Source: Kibdelosporangium aridum
GTDB lineage: Bacteria; Actinomycetota; Actinomycetes; Mycobacteriales; Pseudonocardiaceae
NCBI RefSeq assembly: GCF_900176515.1
Contig: NZ_FWXV01000006.1
Coordinates: 593,422 to 657,421, forward strand
Reading direction: 5' to 3'
Length of the DNA stretch: 64,000 nt
The notes beneath the pieces were generated by a model, which was not told the DNA's origin, ran no database searches, and saw only the letters and a program-made list of their open reading frames with translations. The stretch's first letter is position 1, and each line of letters starts with the position of its first letter. Made by a program: the position numbers and the translations under genes. Below are positions 33,627 through 41,359 of the stretch, piece after piece.

Positions 33627-35178
33627 CGGTAAACGTGTTCCGGACAGCGGTACGGTGCGACGCGCCGTGACAATTTGAGCGCACTAGGGGGCGAGATGAG
33701 CACGGAAAGCTCCTAAGCTGGACGGCATGTCGCGCGGCTCCAGGCTGGATCAGGTCACCCCCGATCCAACGAGATCGGATAACGCAGGGAGAGGTTCTCG
33801 TACCGTGGCCGTACCCGAGCCCGAATCCGAGCCCGCGAAGCCGAGCACCAACGGACGCGGCAGCGCCGCCCCGTACGGCATCGGCCAGCCCAACGGTGTC
33901 CTGCCTGGTGACCACCGAACCGCCGACGACGTCGAAGCCGGCATCGTCGCCCTGTGGACCGAGTACGGCAAAGAGCGTGACCAGCCGCTGCGCGACCGGC
34001 TCGTCCTGCACTACGCCCCGCTGGTCAAGTACGTCGCCGGCCGCGTCGGCACCGGCCTGCCCGCGCACGTCGACGTCGGCGACCTGATCCAGTCCGGCAT
34101 CTTCGGCCTCGTCGACGCGATCGAGAAGTTCGAGCCGGAGCGCGGCCTGAAGTTCGAGACCTACGCGATGCAGCGCATCCGCGGCGCCATCCTGGATGAC
34201 CTGCGCCAACAGGACTGGGTCCCGCGTTCGGTACGCGGCCGGGCGCGTGAGGTGGAGCGGGCGCTTGAGCGCCTCGGCGCCAAACTCCAGCGGCAACCGA
34301 GCGACGCCGAACTCGCCGCGGAGCTCGACATCAGCGTCAAGGACCTGCACGAGCTCTACGCCCAGCTGCAGCTCACGAGCGTTGTCGCGCTCGACGAACT
34401 GGTCGCCGCGGGCCGTGGCACCGCCTCGCTCGCCGAGACGCTGCCCGACGAGGGCGCCGAAGACCCGGTCGCGACGCTGGTCGACCTGGACAACCGCAGG
34501 CAGCTCGCCGGAGCGATCGCCCAGCTGGCCGAGCGCGACCGGATCGTCGTAACGCTGTATTACTTCGAGAACCTGACGCTTGCCGAGATCGGCAGAGTCC
34601 TCGGCGTCACCGAGTCGCGCGTGTGCCAGCTGCACACCCGGGCGGTGCTGCGGCTGCGTGCCAAATTGGTCGAGCAGTCCGACGTCTGAGGACGGCAGCA
34701 GACGAACCCGGCCACGGGATAGCAGTCTGAGCGGATCCAGGTAGTCCTCGCCCCGGCGAGCGCCCCAATGCAGACACGCGACCGGGCAGTGACCGCCCAG
34801 CAAATGCCCGATCACGTCTCCTCGGCGCACCCGTTGGCCACGCGTCACCAAGGGAGTGACGGGCTCATAGGTTGTCCGGAGGCCACCCGAGTGCTCGATC
34901 GAGACGAGGGGACGGTCGACGACCACGCCCGCGTGAACCACTAGGCCGTCGCCCGCCGCCATCACCTCCTGCCCGCCAACGCCCCCGATGTCGACGCCGC
35001 GATGGCCCGGGCCATAAGGGCTGACGGGTGGGATGAACGGGCGAACGACTGGATGCGGCAGCGGAAGCGGCCAGGAAAACTGCGTGCGCGTTCGGGAAGA
35101 AAGTGGCGCTGCCGCTGTCGCCGGTGCGGCGATCAGCAGGGCCACGATCATGGCGGTGAGCTGGGGGAATTGGCGCAC
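33424..35178 (-). CDS. M23 family peptidase; reading frame lacks a stop and runs under whiG
   Basis: From 35178 the product starts with a Sec signal peptide (LTAMIVALLIAAPATAAA) and an M23 LytM-type domain: HRGVDIGG (Zn ligands His and Asp), VMAAGDGLVVHAGVVV, and CPVACLHWGARRG with the last metal-binding His. The domain is complete by about residue 160 (YLDPLRLL). The frame then has no stop codon and continues 1.2 kb antisense to whiG down to 33424, giving 584 residues. The tail composition looks like ordinary antisense sequence. I believe only about 34690-35178 is functional; the true end may have been lost. Confidence 0.6.
   Translation of the reverse strand: MRQFPQLTAMIVALLIAAPATAAAPLSSRTRTQFSWPLPLPHPVVRPFIPPVSPYGPGHRGVDIGGVGGQEVMAAGDGLVVHAGVVVDRPLVSIEHSGGLRTTYEPVTPLVTRGQRVRRGDVIGHLLGGHCPVACLHWGARRGEDYLDPLRLLSRGRVRLLPSSDVGLLDQFGTQPQHRPGVQLAHARLGDAEDSADLGKRQVLEVIQRYDDPVALGQLGDRSGELPAVVQVDQRRDRVFGALVGQRLGERGGATARGDQFVERDNARELQLGVELVQVLDADVELRGEFGVARLPLEFGAEALKRPLHLTRPAAYRTRDPVLLAQVIQDGAADALHRVGLELQAALRLELLDRVDEAEDAGLDQVADVDVRGQAGADAAGDVLDQRGVVQDEPVAQRLVTLFAVLGPQGDDAGFDVVGGSVVTRQDTVGLADAVRGGAAASVGARLRGLGFGLGYGHGTRTSPCVIRSRWIGGDLIQPGAARHAVQLRSFPCSSRPLVRSNCHGASHRTAVRNTFTARTWDEPDRAQRVVARLSRVYTAEWSQGWRVRGVLERFEGPLRLRADGSPQCGADRADRDRVPRGPP
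33727..34689 (+). CDS. whiG: RNA polymerase sigma factor WhiG (FliA/WhiG family)
   Basis: Sigma factor that in streptomycetes commits aerial hyphae to sporulation. After a 65-residue disordered leader come region 2 (RDRLVLHYAPLVKYVAGRVG, DLIQSGIFGLVDAIEKFEP, GLKFETYAMQRIRGAILDDL), region 3 (QRQPSDAELAAELDIS) and region 4 (LTLAEIGRVLGVTESRVCQL). ATG 33727 gives 320 residues; GTG 33805 behind GGGAGAGG would give 294 and is also plausible. The presence of whiG suggests a differentiating mycelial actinomycete. Confidence 0.92.
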   Translation: MSRGSRLDQVTPDPTRSDNAGRGSRTVAVPEPESEPAKPSTNGRGSAAPYGIGQPNGVLPGDHRTADDVEAGIVALWTEYGKERDQPLRDRLVLHYAPLVKYVAGRVGTGLPAHVDVGDLIQSGIFGLVDAIEKFEPERGLKFETYAMQRIRGAILDDLRQQDWVPRSVRGRAREVERALERLGAKLQRQPSDAELAAELDISVKDLHELYAQLQLTSVVALDELVAAGRGTASLAETLPDEGAEDPVATLVDLDNRRQLAGAIAQLAERDRIVVTLYYFENLTLAEIGRVLGVTESRVCQLHTRAVLRLRAKLVEQSDV

Positions 35179-35530
35179 AGTTCGAGGTTGCCGTGATCGG
35201 CGACTTGCGGCCAGTGCGTCAAGATCAAGTTGTGGATAACTGGATGGCTGTGGACAAGTCGCCCTGGAAGGGGTAGAGCGGTTAATGGTTTGTCGGTTCG
35301 GCGGCGTACACTGCTCACGCGGCCCGTGTGTTCACGGGGCGACTTCGCGTGCCAGTACAGCCGGTCGATCTGATCGGTGACGACGCCCGTCGGTCCCACT
35401 TCAGCGTGGGTGCGGGCGCCGGTACTGCCACCAGGGCGGCAGACCACCCGGTATGCCGCGAGAACCGACTAGCGTGCCGGCCTTCACGATGAGACCGGTA
35501 TGCCCGAGCAGAAGAGGTGCGAATCCGGCC
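35179..35530. other. 352-bp divergent region, M23 peptidase / rpsB
   Basis: Holds the promoters for the M23 gene and rpsB. Two DnaA-like boxes lie at 35231-35239 and 35249-35257, a TACACT hexamer at 35307-35312 may be a -10 element of the rpsB promoter, and CCCGTG/CACGGG (35323-35338) forms a small hairpin in the presumed rpsB leader. No gene is evident. Confidence 0.5.
35231..35257 (-). promoter_or_regulatory. Pair of DnaA boxes
   Basis: On the minus strand, TTATCCACA (35231-35239) and TTGTCCACA (35249-35257) match the two common forms of the DnaA box and lie 18 bp apart in the same orientation. They are 50-80 bp upstream of the M23 gene start. Confidence 0.55.
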
Positions 35531-36358
35531 ATGGCCGTCGTCACCATGAGGCAGTTGCTCGATTCCGGCGTGCACTTCGGGCACCAGACCCGCCGCTGGA
35601 ACCCGAAGATGAAGCGATTCATCTTCACTGAGCGCAACGGCATCTACATCATTGACCTGCAGCAGACGCTGACCTACATCGACCGCGCGTACGAGTTCGT
35701 CAAGGAGACGGTCGCGCACGGTGGGTCGATCCTCTTCGTCGGCACCAAGAAGCAGGCGCAGGAGGCCATCGCCGAGCAGGCGCAGCGCGTCGGCATGCCC
35801 TTCGTCAACCAGCGCTGGCTCGGCGGCATGCTGACCAACTTCTCCACCGTGCACAAGCGCCTCCAGCGGCTCAAGGAGCTGGAGTCGATGGAGCAGACCG
35901 GTGGCTTCCAGGGTCTGACCAAGAAAGAGATCCTGATGCTGACCCGCGAGAAGGACAAGCTGGAGCGGACCCTCGGCGGTATCCGCGACATGTCCAAGGT
36001 GCCGAGCGCCGTCTGGATCGTGGACACCAAGAAGGAGCACATCGCCGTCGGCGAGGCCCGCAAGCTCAACATCCCGGTCGTGGCCATCCTGGACACCAAC
36101 TGCGACCCGGACGAGGTCGACTACCCGATCCCGGGCAACGACGACGCGATCCGGTCGGCCGCGCTGCTGACCCGCGTGGTGGCCGAGGCCGCTGCCGCAG
36201 GCCTGATCGCCCGCTCGGGCCGCAACGGTGCCGCTGCCGAGGGCGAGGACAAGCCCGAGCCGGGTGCCGCCGCCGAGCCGCTGCCCGAGTGGGAGCGTGA
36301 CCTGCTGGTCAGCGCGACCGCCGACGCCGGTGAAGCCCCGGCCCAGACCGAATCCTGA
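35531..36358 (+). CDS. rpsB: 30S ribosomal protein S2
   Basis: Small-subunit protein needed to bring S1 to the ribosome. The 275-residue sequence begins AVVTMRQLLDSGVHFGHQTR and contains NPKMKRFIFTERNGIYIIDL, RWLGGMLTNF and the C-terminal VAILDTNCDPDEVDYPIPGND. ATG 35531 fits the family start; the upstream in-frame extension does not. An acidic, Ala/Glu/Pro-rich tail follows residue 230. It heads the rpsB-tsf-pyrH-frr-cdsA cluster. Confidence 0.96.
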   Translation: MAVVTMRQLLDSGVHFGHQTRRWNPKMKRFIFTERNGIYIIDLQQTLTYIDRAYEFVKETVAHGGSILFVGTKKQAQEAIAEQAQRVGMPFVNQRWLGGMLTNFSTVHKRLQRLKELESMEQTGGFQGLTKKEILMLTREKDKLERTLGGIRDMSKVPSAVWIVDTKKEHIAVGEARKLNIPVVAILDTNCDPDEVDYPIPGNDDAIRSAALLTRVVAEAAAAGLIARSGRNGAAAEGEDKPEPGAAAEPLPEWERDLLVSATADAGEAPAQTES

Positions 36359-36435
36359 CGAAGCTCTCATGAGGTGCCCGCTCTCCGCGCCAGGGGAGCG
36401 GGCATCACCCAAGAACAAGGACGGAAACACGCACG

Positions 36436-37251
36436 ATGGCGAACTACACCGCCGCGGACGTCGCGCGCCTGCGCAAGCTCACCGGCGCCGGAATGATGGA
36501 CTGTAAGAAGGCCCTTGAGGAGACCGGCGGCGACTTCGACAAGGCCGTCGAGTTCCTGCGGATCAAGGGTGCCAAGGACGTAGGCAAGCGCGCCGAGCGC
36601 GCCACCGCGAACGGCCTGGTCGTCGCGGACGGCGGCGTGATGGTCGAGCTGCGCTGCGAGACCGACTTCGTCGCCAAGAACACCGAGTTCCAGGAGCTGG
36701 CCAGCCGGATCCTCGAGGTCGCCAAGGCCACCAAGCCTGCGGACGTCGAGGTGCTGAAGGCCGCCGACCTGGACGGCCAGTCGGTCGCCGACGCCGTGCA
36801 GGCGCTGTCGGCCAAGATCGGCGAGAAGCTGGAGCTGGCCAAGGTCGTCGTGCTCGACGGCCCGGTCGCGCTCTACCTGCACAAGCGCTCGGCTGACCTG
36901 CCGCCGTCGGTCGGCGTGCTCGTCGAGTACCAGGGCGACGACGCTGAGGCCGCCCGTGGCGCCGCGATGCAGGTCGCCGCGCTGAAGGCCAAGTGGGTCA
37001 CCCGCGACGAGGTGCCCGAGGACCTGGTGGCCAACGAGCGCCGGATCGCCGAGGAGACCGCGCGCGAGGAGGGCAAGCCGGAGGCGGCCCTGCCCAAGAT
37101 CGTCGAAGGCCGCGTCAACGGCTTCTTCAAGGACGTCGTGCTGCTCGACCAGCCGTCGGTCACCGACTCCAAGAAGACCGTCAAGGCTCTGCTCGACGAG
37201 GCAGGCGTGACGGTCACCCGCTTCGCCCGCTTCGAGGTCGGCCAGGCCTGA
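36436..37251 (+). CDS. tsf: Elongation factor Ts
   Basis: Nucleotide exchange factor for EF-Tu. The 271-residue protein has the N-terminal UBA-like domain (VARLRKLTGAGMMDCKKALEE), the core motif LRCETDFVAKN and a C-terminal coiled-coil/core region (KIVEGRVNGFFKDVVLLDQP). It follows rpsB by 77 bp. Confidence 0.97.
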   Translation: MANYTAADVARLRKLTGAGMMDCKKALEETGGDFDKAVEFLRIKGAKDVGKRAERATANGLVVADGGVMVELRCETDFVAKNTEFQELASRILEVAKATKPADVEVLKAADLDGQSVADAVQALSAKIGEKLELAKVVVLDGPVALYLHKRSADLPPSVGVLVEYQGDDAEAARGAAMQVAALKAKWVTRDEVPEDLVANERRIAEETAREEGKPEAALPKIVEGRVNGFFKDVVLLDQPSVTDSKKTVKALLDEAGVTVTRFARFEVGQA

Positions 37252-37356
37252 CCCGAAGTTTCGGGTAGAACGGGCGATGACAGCATGGGCGGGGTCGCGG
37301 GCGCGTCTGGAGACGCTCGCGGCCCCGCCGACGCATGCAAGGCCGCAGGAGGAGAT

Positions 37357-38097
37357 GTGACCGACCCGAAGCCGTTCCGCAGAGTGCTGCTCAAGCTCGG
37401 TGGTGAGATGTTCGGCGGTGGTGCCGTCGGTGTCGATCCCGATGTCGTGCAAACAGTGGCCCGGCAGATCGCCGAGGTGGTCAGGGCAGGCACCCAGGTG
37501 GCGATCGTGATCGGCGGCGGGAACTTCTTCCGTGGCGCTGAATTGCAGCAGCGGGGCATGGACCGGGCGCGCGCCGACTACATGGCGATGCTCGGCACCG
37601 TGATGAACTGCCTTGCCCTGCAAGACTTCCTTGAGCAGGCCGAGGGCGTCGAGACGCGGGTGCAGACCGCGATCACGATGAGCCAGGTCGCCGAGGCGTA
37701 CATCCCGCGGCGCGCCATCCGGCACCTGGAGAAGGGCCGCGTGGTCATCTTCGGTGGCGGCACCGGCATGCCGTACTTCTCCACCGACACCACGGCCGCC
37801 CAGCGCGCGCTGGAGATCGGTTGTGAGGTCGTGCTGATGGCCAAGGCGGTCGACGGTGTCTACGACGCCGACCCGCGCACGAACCCCGACGCGAAGATGT
37901 TCGACCACATCACGCACCGCGAGGCGCTGGAGCGTGACCTGCGGGTGGCCGACACGACTGCGTTCAGTCTCTGCATGGACAACAACATGCCGATCGTCGT
38001 TTTCAACCTGCTGACCGAGGGCAACATCGCCCGGGCGGTGCGTGGTGAGAGGATCGGCACGCTGGTGAGCACGCCCGCGAGTACGGTTCCGTTCTAG
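37357..38097 (+). CDS. pyrH: UMP kinase
   Basis: Hexameric amino-acid-kinase-fold enzyme that phosphorylates UMP to UDP. The 246-residue product has RVLLKLGGEMFGGG, IVIGGGNFFRG, ADYMAMLGTVMN, VVIFGGGTGMPYFSTDT and AKAVDGVYDADPR. GTG 37357 lies right after GGAGGAGAT; a longer in-frame reading from 37285 is not supported. Confidence 0.96.
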   Translation: MTDPKPFRRVLLKLGGEMFGGGAVGVDPDVVQTVARQIAEVVRAGTQVAIVIGGGNFFRGAELQQRGMDRARADYMAMLGTVMNCLALQDFLEQAEGVETRVQTAITMSQVAEAYIPRRAIRHLEKGRVVIFGGGTGMPYFSTDTTAAQRALEIGCEVVLMAKAVDGVYDADPRTNPDAKMFDHITHREALERDLRVADTTAFSLCMDNNMPIVVFNLLTEGNIARAVRGERIGTLVSTPASTVPF

Positions 38098-38168
38098 GCG
38101 GTTATGTCCGTACTGACGGGTTCGCTGGTAAATCGCAGTCCAACGAACGGCACGAGCAAGGAGCAGCC

Positions 38169-38726
38169 GTGATCGACGAGACACTTCTCGACGCCGAGGA
38201 GAAAATGGAAAAGGCGGTGACGCACGCCAAGGAGGACCTGGCGTCGGTGCGCACCGGCCGGGCCACCCCGACCATGTTCTCCCGCATCGTCGTCGAATAC
38301 TACGGTTCACCCACGCCGTTGAACCAGCTTGCCGGCGTCAGCATCCCCGAGGCCCGGATGGCCGTCATCAAGCCGTACGACGTCAGCCAGCTCGGCGCGA
38401 TCGAGAAGGCGATCAGGGATTCCGACCTGGGCGTGAACCCGAGCAACGACGGCACCATCATCCGCATCGTCATCCCGCAGCTGTCCGAGGAACGGCGCCG
38501 CGAGATGGTGAAGCAGGCCAAGGGCAAGGGCGAGGACGCCAAGGTGGCGATCCGCAACGTCCGGCGCAAGGCCAACGAGGAGCTGCACCGGATCGCCAAG
38601 GACGGCGAGGCGGGTGAGGACGACGTCGCACGCGCCGAGAAGGAGCTGCAGAACGTCACGGACCGGTACGTCGCGCAGGTGGACGAGCTGGTCAAGCACA
38701 AAGAGGCAGAGCTGCTCGAGGTCTAG
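38169..38726 (+). CDS. frr: Ribosome recycling factor
   Basis: With EF-G it splits post-termination ribosomes. Exactly 185 residues, the family norm, with MEKAVTHAKEDLASVRTGRA at the first helix, EARMAVIKPYD and IRNVRRKANEELHRIAKDG. GTG 38169 is the start. It is followed directly by cdsA. Confidence 0.97.
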   Translation: MIDETLLDAEEKMEKAVTHAKEDLASVRTGRATPTMFSRIVVEYYGSPTPLNQLAGVSIPEARMAVIKPYDVSQLGAIEKAIRDSDLGVNPSNDGTIIRIVIPQLSEERRREMVKQAKGKGEDAKVAIRNVRRKANEELHRIAKDGEAGEDDVARAEKELQNVTDRYVAQVDELVKHKEAELLEV

Positions 38727-39608
38727 TTGACTACGGAGATGGGCAGCACAGCCGGCACCGAAACGGGCGAGCCGGCCGGGGACGACAAGCCGAAGAAGTC
38801 CCGGGCCGGCCGTAACCTTCCTGCCGCCATCGGGGTCGGGTTGCTGCTCGGCGCCGCGGTCATCGTCTCGCTGGTGACCGTCAAGGAGATCTTCATCGGC
38901 GTCGTGGCGCTCGCCGTCGGCGTCGCCACATACGAACTGTCCGGTGCGCTCAAACGCAGTGCCGGGATCCAGGTCGCGTTCTGGCCGGTCTTCATCGGCG
39001 GCCAGGCGATGGTGTGGCTCGCGTGGCCGTTCGAGCGCAACGGCGTTGTGTCGGCGTTCGTGGTGACGATCCTGGCGTGCCTGTTGTGGCGCTTCCGGGG
39101 CGGCACCGAGAACTACCTGCGGGACATCTCGGCATCTGTGTTCACGGCCGCGTACGTGCCGATGTTCGCGTCGTTCGCGGCGATGCTCGTGGTGCCGGAC
39201 GACGGTGTCGCACGGGTGCTGTGCTTCCTGATCGCCGTGGTCGCCTCGGACACCGGTGGCTACGCGGCGGGCGTGTTGTTCGGCAAGCACCCGATGGCGC
39301 CGACGATCAGTCCGAAGAAGTCGTGGGAAGGCTTCGCCGGATCGATGACCGCCGGTGTGGTCGGCGGTTGGCTGTCGTTGAGCCTGATGCTCGACGCGCA
39401 GTGGTGGCAGGGCGCGCTGTTCGGTGCCGCGATCGTGATGACCGCGACGCTCGGCGACTTGGTGGAGTCGCTGATCAAGCGCGATCTCGGGATCAAGGAC
39501 ATGGGCAATCTGCTACCGGGACACGGTGGCCTGATGGACCGGATGGACTCGCTGCTGCCCTCGGCAGTGGTGTCCTGGTTGCTGCTGCGGCTGTTTGTGC
39601 CGAGTTAG
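38727..39608 (+). CDS. cdsA: Phosphatidate cytidylyltransferase
   Basis: Makes CDP-diacylglycerol, the precursor of anionic phospholipids and phosphatidylinositol. The 293-residue membrane protein has about eight hydrophobic helices and the signature at its C-terminus: SPKKSWEGFAGS, then KRDLGIKDMGNLLPGHGG and MDRMDSLL. TTG 38727 directly follows the frr stop; ATG 38739 is an alternative start. Confidence 0.95.
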   Translation: MTTEMGSTAGTETGEPAGDDKPKKSRAGRNLPAAIGVGLLLGAAVIVSLVTVKEIFIGVVALAVGVATYELSGALKRSAGIQVAFWPVFIGGQAMVWLAWPFERNGVVSAFVVTILACLLWRFRGGTENYLRDISASVFTAAYVPMFASFAAMLVVPDDGVARVLCFLIAVVASDTGGYAAGVLFGKHPMAPTISPKKSWEGFAGSMTAGVVGGWLSLSLMLDAQWWQGALFGAAIVMTATLGDLVESLIKRDLGIKDMGNLLPGHGGLMDRMDSLLPSAVVSWLLLRLFVPS

Positions 39609-39610
39609 GT

Positions 39611-39655
39611 CGTGAGTGTTTAGGCCGGCTCTACTGACCGGACTAAACACTCACG
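39611..39655. terminator. Long perfect hairpin between convergent cdsA and VOC genes
   Basis: CGTGAGTGTTTAG (39611-39623) pairs with CTAAACACTCACG (39643-39655), 13 uninterrupted base pairs; CCGG/CCGG extends it inside, around a nine-base loop. It starts three bases after the cdsA stop and ends seven bases before the VOC gene stop, so it can terminate both. The AT-containing arms differ from local composition, suggesting a dispersed repeat unit. Confidence 0.75.
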
Positions 39656-39661
39656 GGAGTT

Positions 39662-40486
39662 TCAGTCGTCGTACGGATCGTCGTTGCCGACGCCGAGTTC
39701 CTCTTCCGAGGGAGCGTGCGGAGTCTGCCGGTTCGACGAGTCGATCAACGTGAACACGGCCCCAGCGGGATCCTCGACCACCGACAACCGGCCGAACGGG
39801 GAGTCCGCCGGTTCGGAGAGCAGACGTCCGCCAAGCCGCACGGCCAGCACGGTTGCCTCGTCGGTGCCCAGCATCGGTCCGACTTCGAAGTAGATCATCC
39901 AGTGCGGTTTGGTCCCTGCGGGGAAGTCCGGGCCGAACCGCATCCTTCCGGCGACTGGTTCGCTGTCGCCCAGCAGCGTCCATGTCGTGTAGTCGAAGTC
40001 TTCGCCGTCGCCGATTTGTTCGAGTTGGTAGCCGAACAGGTCGACGAAGAACTTGTCGGCCGCGTCACCGTCCCATGTGTTCAGCTCGGCCCAGCGGAAC
40101 TCGCCCTTGGTGCCGGTGGCGAACGGCCACGGCGTCGCCGGCTCCCAGAAGCCGATCGTCGCGCCGGTCGGGTCGGTGGCGACCAGGAGGCTGCCTTGGC
40201 CGTCGAATTCCTGTGGTGGCATCAGAATCTGCCCACCCAATCGGACAATTCGGTCAGCGGTTCGGTGGCTGTCCGAAACGGCGAGGTAAAGCGTCCACGC
40301 CGGCGCGTCCGGCATATCCGGAACTCGATAGAAGCCGGCCGCTGGAACGTCGTCGGCCAGTGCGGTGAGATAGTCGCCTGTCGGATTTGCCCGATATTGC
40401 CAGCCGAAGAGGCCGCCGTAGAAGTCCCTGCTGGCCTTCGGGTCCGTCGTGGCGAGGTCGATCCAACAGGGTGTGCCGAATCGCAT
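39662..40486 (-). CDS. VOC (glyoxalase-like) family protein, two domains
   Basis: A 274-residue protein with two vicinal-oxygen-chelate modules. The first (residues about 3-125) begins FGTPCWIDLATTDPKASRDFYGGLFGW; the second (about 135-255) begins GEFRWAELNTWDGDAADKFF and ends EDPAGAVFTLID. Such proteins bind metal or hydrophobic small molecules and include resistance proteins; the substrate is unknown. ATG 40486 follows GGAGGT. An acidic tail (EEELGVGNDDPYDD) ends the protein. Confidence 0.88.
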   Translation of the reverse strand: MRFGTPCWIDLATTDPKASRDFYGGLFGWQYRANPTGDYLTALADDVPAAGFYRVPDMPDAPAWTLYLAVSDSHRTADRIVRLGGQILMPPQEFDGQGSLLVATDPTGATIGFWEPATPWPFATGTKGEFRWAELNTWDGDAADKFFVDLFGYQLEQIGDGEDFDYTTWTLLGDSEPVAGRMRFGPDFPAGTKPHWMIYFEVGPMLGTDEATVLAVRLGGRLLSEPADSPFGRLSVVEDPAGAVFTLIDSSNRQTPHAPSEEELGVGNDDPYDD

Positions 40487-40570
40487 GGCGACCTCCGGTG
40501 GGGAAAGGGGCGGAACAAAGCCCACCGTCGGACGATACGCCTCAACAATGCGTTGTGGTTTGCTGTTTTG

Positions 40571-41350
40571 GTGTCAAGGTCATGGCTTCCTGGTCTCGTT
40601 TCCCGTGCGCGGGAGGTGTTGCTGGCGGGCGTTCGCCCTGATGACGTTGTGCCGAGCCCGAATATCTGGCACTGGCCGGAGCTCTACGAGGTGGAGAACC
40701 GGGCGCAGGATGCGGACGGTGAGATCTGGCGAGTCCTGGCCGAACGGTGCGAGTGGACCGGCCTCGATGTGCTCGATCTTGGCTGTGGCGACGGCTTTCA
40801 CCTGCCGAGGTTCGCCGAGACCGCACGGTCTGTTCTCGGTGTCGAGCCGCATCAGCCGTTGGTTCGCCGTGCCAGGCAACGGGTTGCCAACCTATCGTCG
40901 GTTGAAGTGATGGTTGGTGCCGCGCAACGGATTCCGTTGCCGGATGCGTGCGTCGATGTCGTTCACGCCAGGACGGCGTACTTTTTCGGGCCCGGCTGCG
41001 AACCCGGACTCGCCGAGGCGGACCGGGTTCTGCGGCCGGGCGGTGTGCTGGCGATCGTGGATCTTGACGGCGGCAGCGCGCCGTACGGCGACTGGTTGCG
41101 CGCCGATCTGCCGAAGTACGACCCGGCGAAGATCGAGCAGTTCTTCGCCGACGAAGGTTTCGACAGCCGGGACGCCGTTACCACGTGGCGCTTCGAGGAC
41201 CGCGCGAGCCTGGAAGCCGTGCTGCGGATCGAGTTCTCCGCGCCGGTGGCCCGCAAGGCGATCGCCAGCGTCACCGGGCTGAGCTTCCCGGTCGGCTACC
41301 GCGTGCGCAGCCGTCGTAAACCAAGTGGTCTAGTCCATAGCGACGGGTAG
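40571..41350 (+). CDS. Class I SAM-dependent methyltransferase
   Basis: About 259 residues with the SAM motif LDVLDLGCGDGFHLPRF, acidic motif II VLGVEPHQ, the ADRVLRPGGVLAIVDLDG post-motif, and PSPNIWHWPELYEVEN before the fold. The target is not obvious; small-molecule methylation is most likely. The start is uncertain: GTG 40571 gives a sensible N-terminus but has no clear ribosome-binding site. It ends 9 bp before the threonine aldolase gene, so they may be cotranscribed. Confidence 0.82.
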   Translation: MSRSWLPGLVSRAREVLLAGVRPDDVVPSPNIWHWPELYEVENRAQDADGEIWRVLAERCEWTGLDVLDLGCGDGFHLPRFAETARSVLGVEPHQPLVRRARQRVANLSSVEVMVGAAQRIPLPDACVDVVHARTAYFFGPGCEPGLAEADRVLRPGGVLAIVDLDGGSAPYGDWLRADLPKYDPAKIEQFFADEGFDSRDAVTTWRFEDRASLEAVLRIEFSAPVARKAIASVTGLSFPVGYRVRSRRKPSGLVHSDG

Positions 41351-41359
41351 TGTCGTCGT

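Noticed and set aside
39716..40570. Upstream extension of the methyltransferase frame
   Set aside because: The extension lies antisense to the VOC gene and is not methyltransferase-like.
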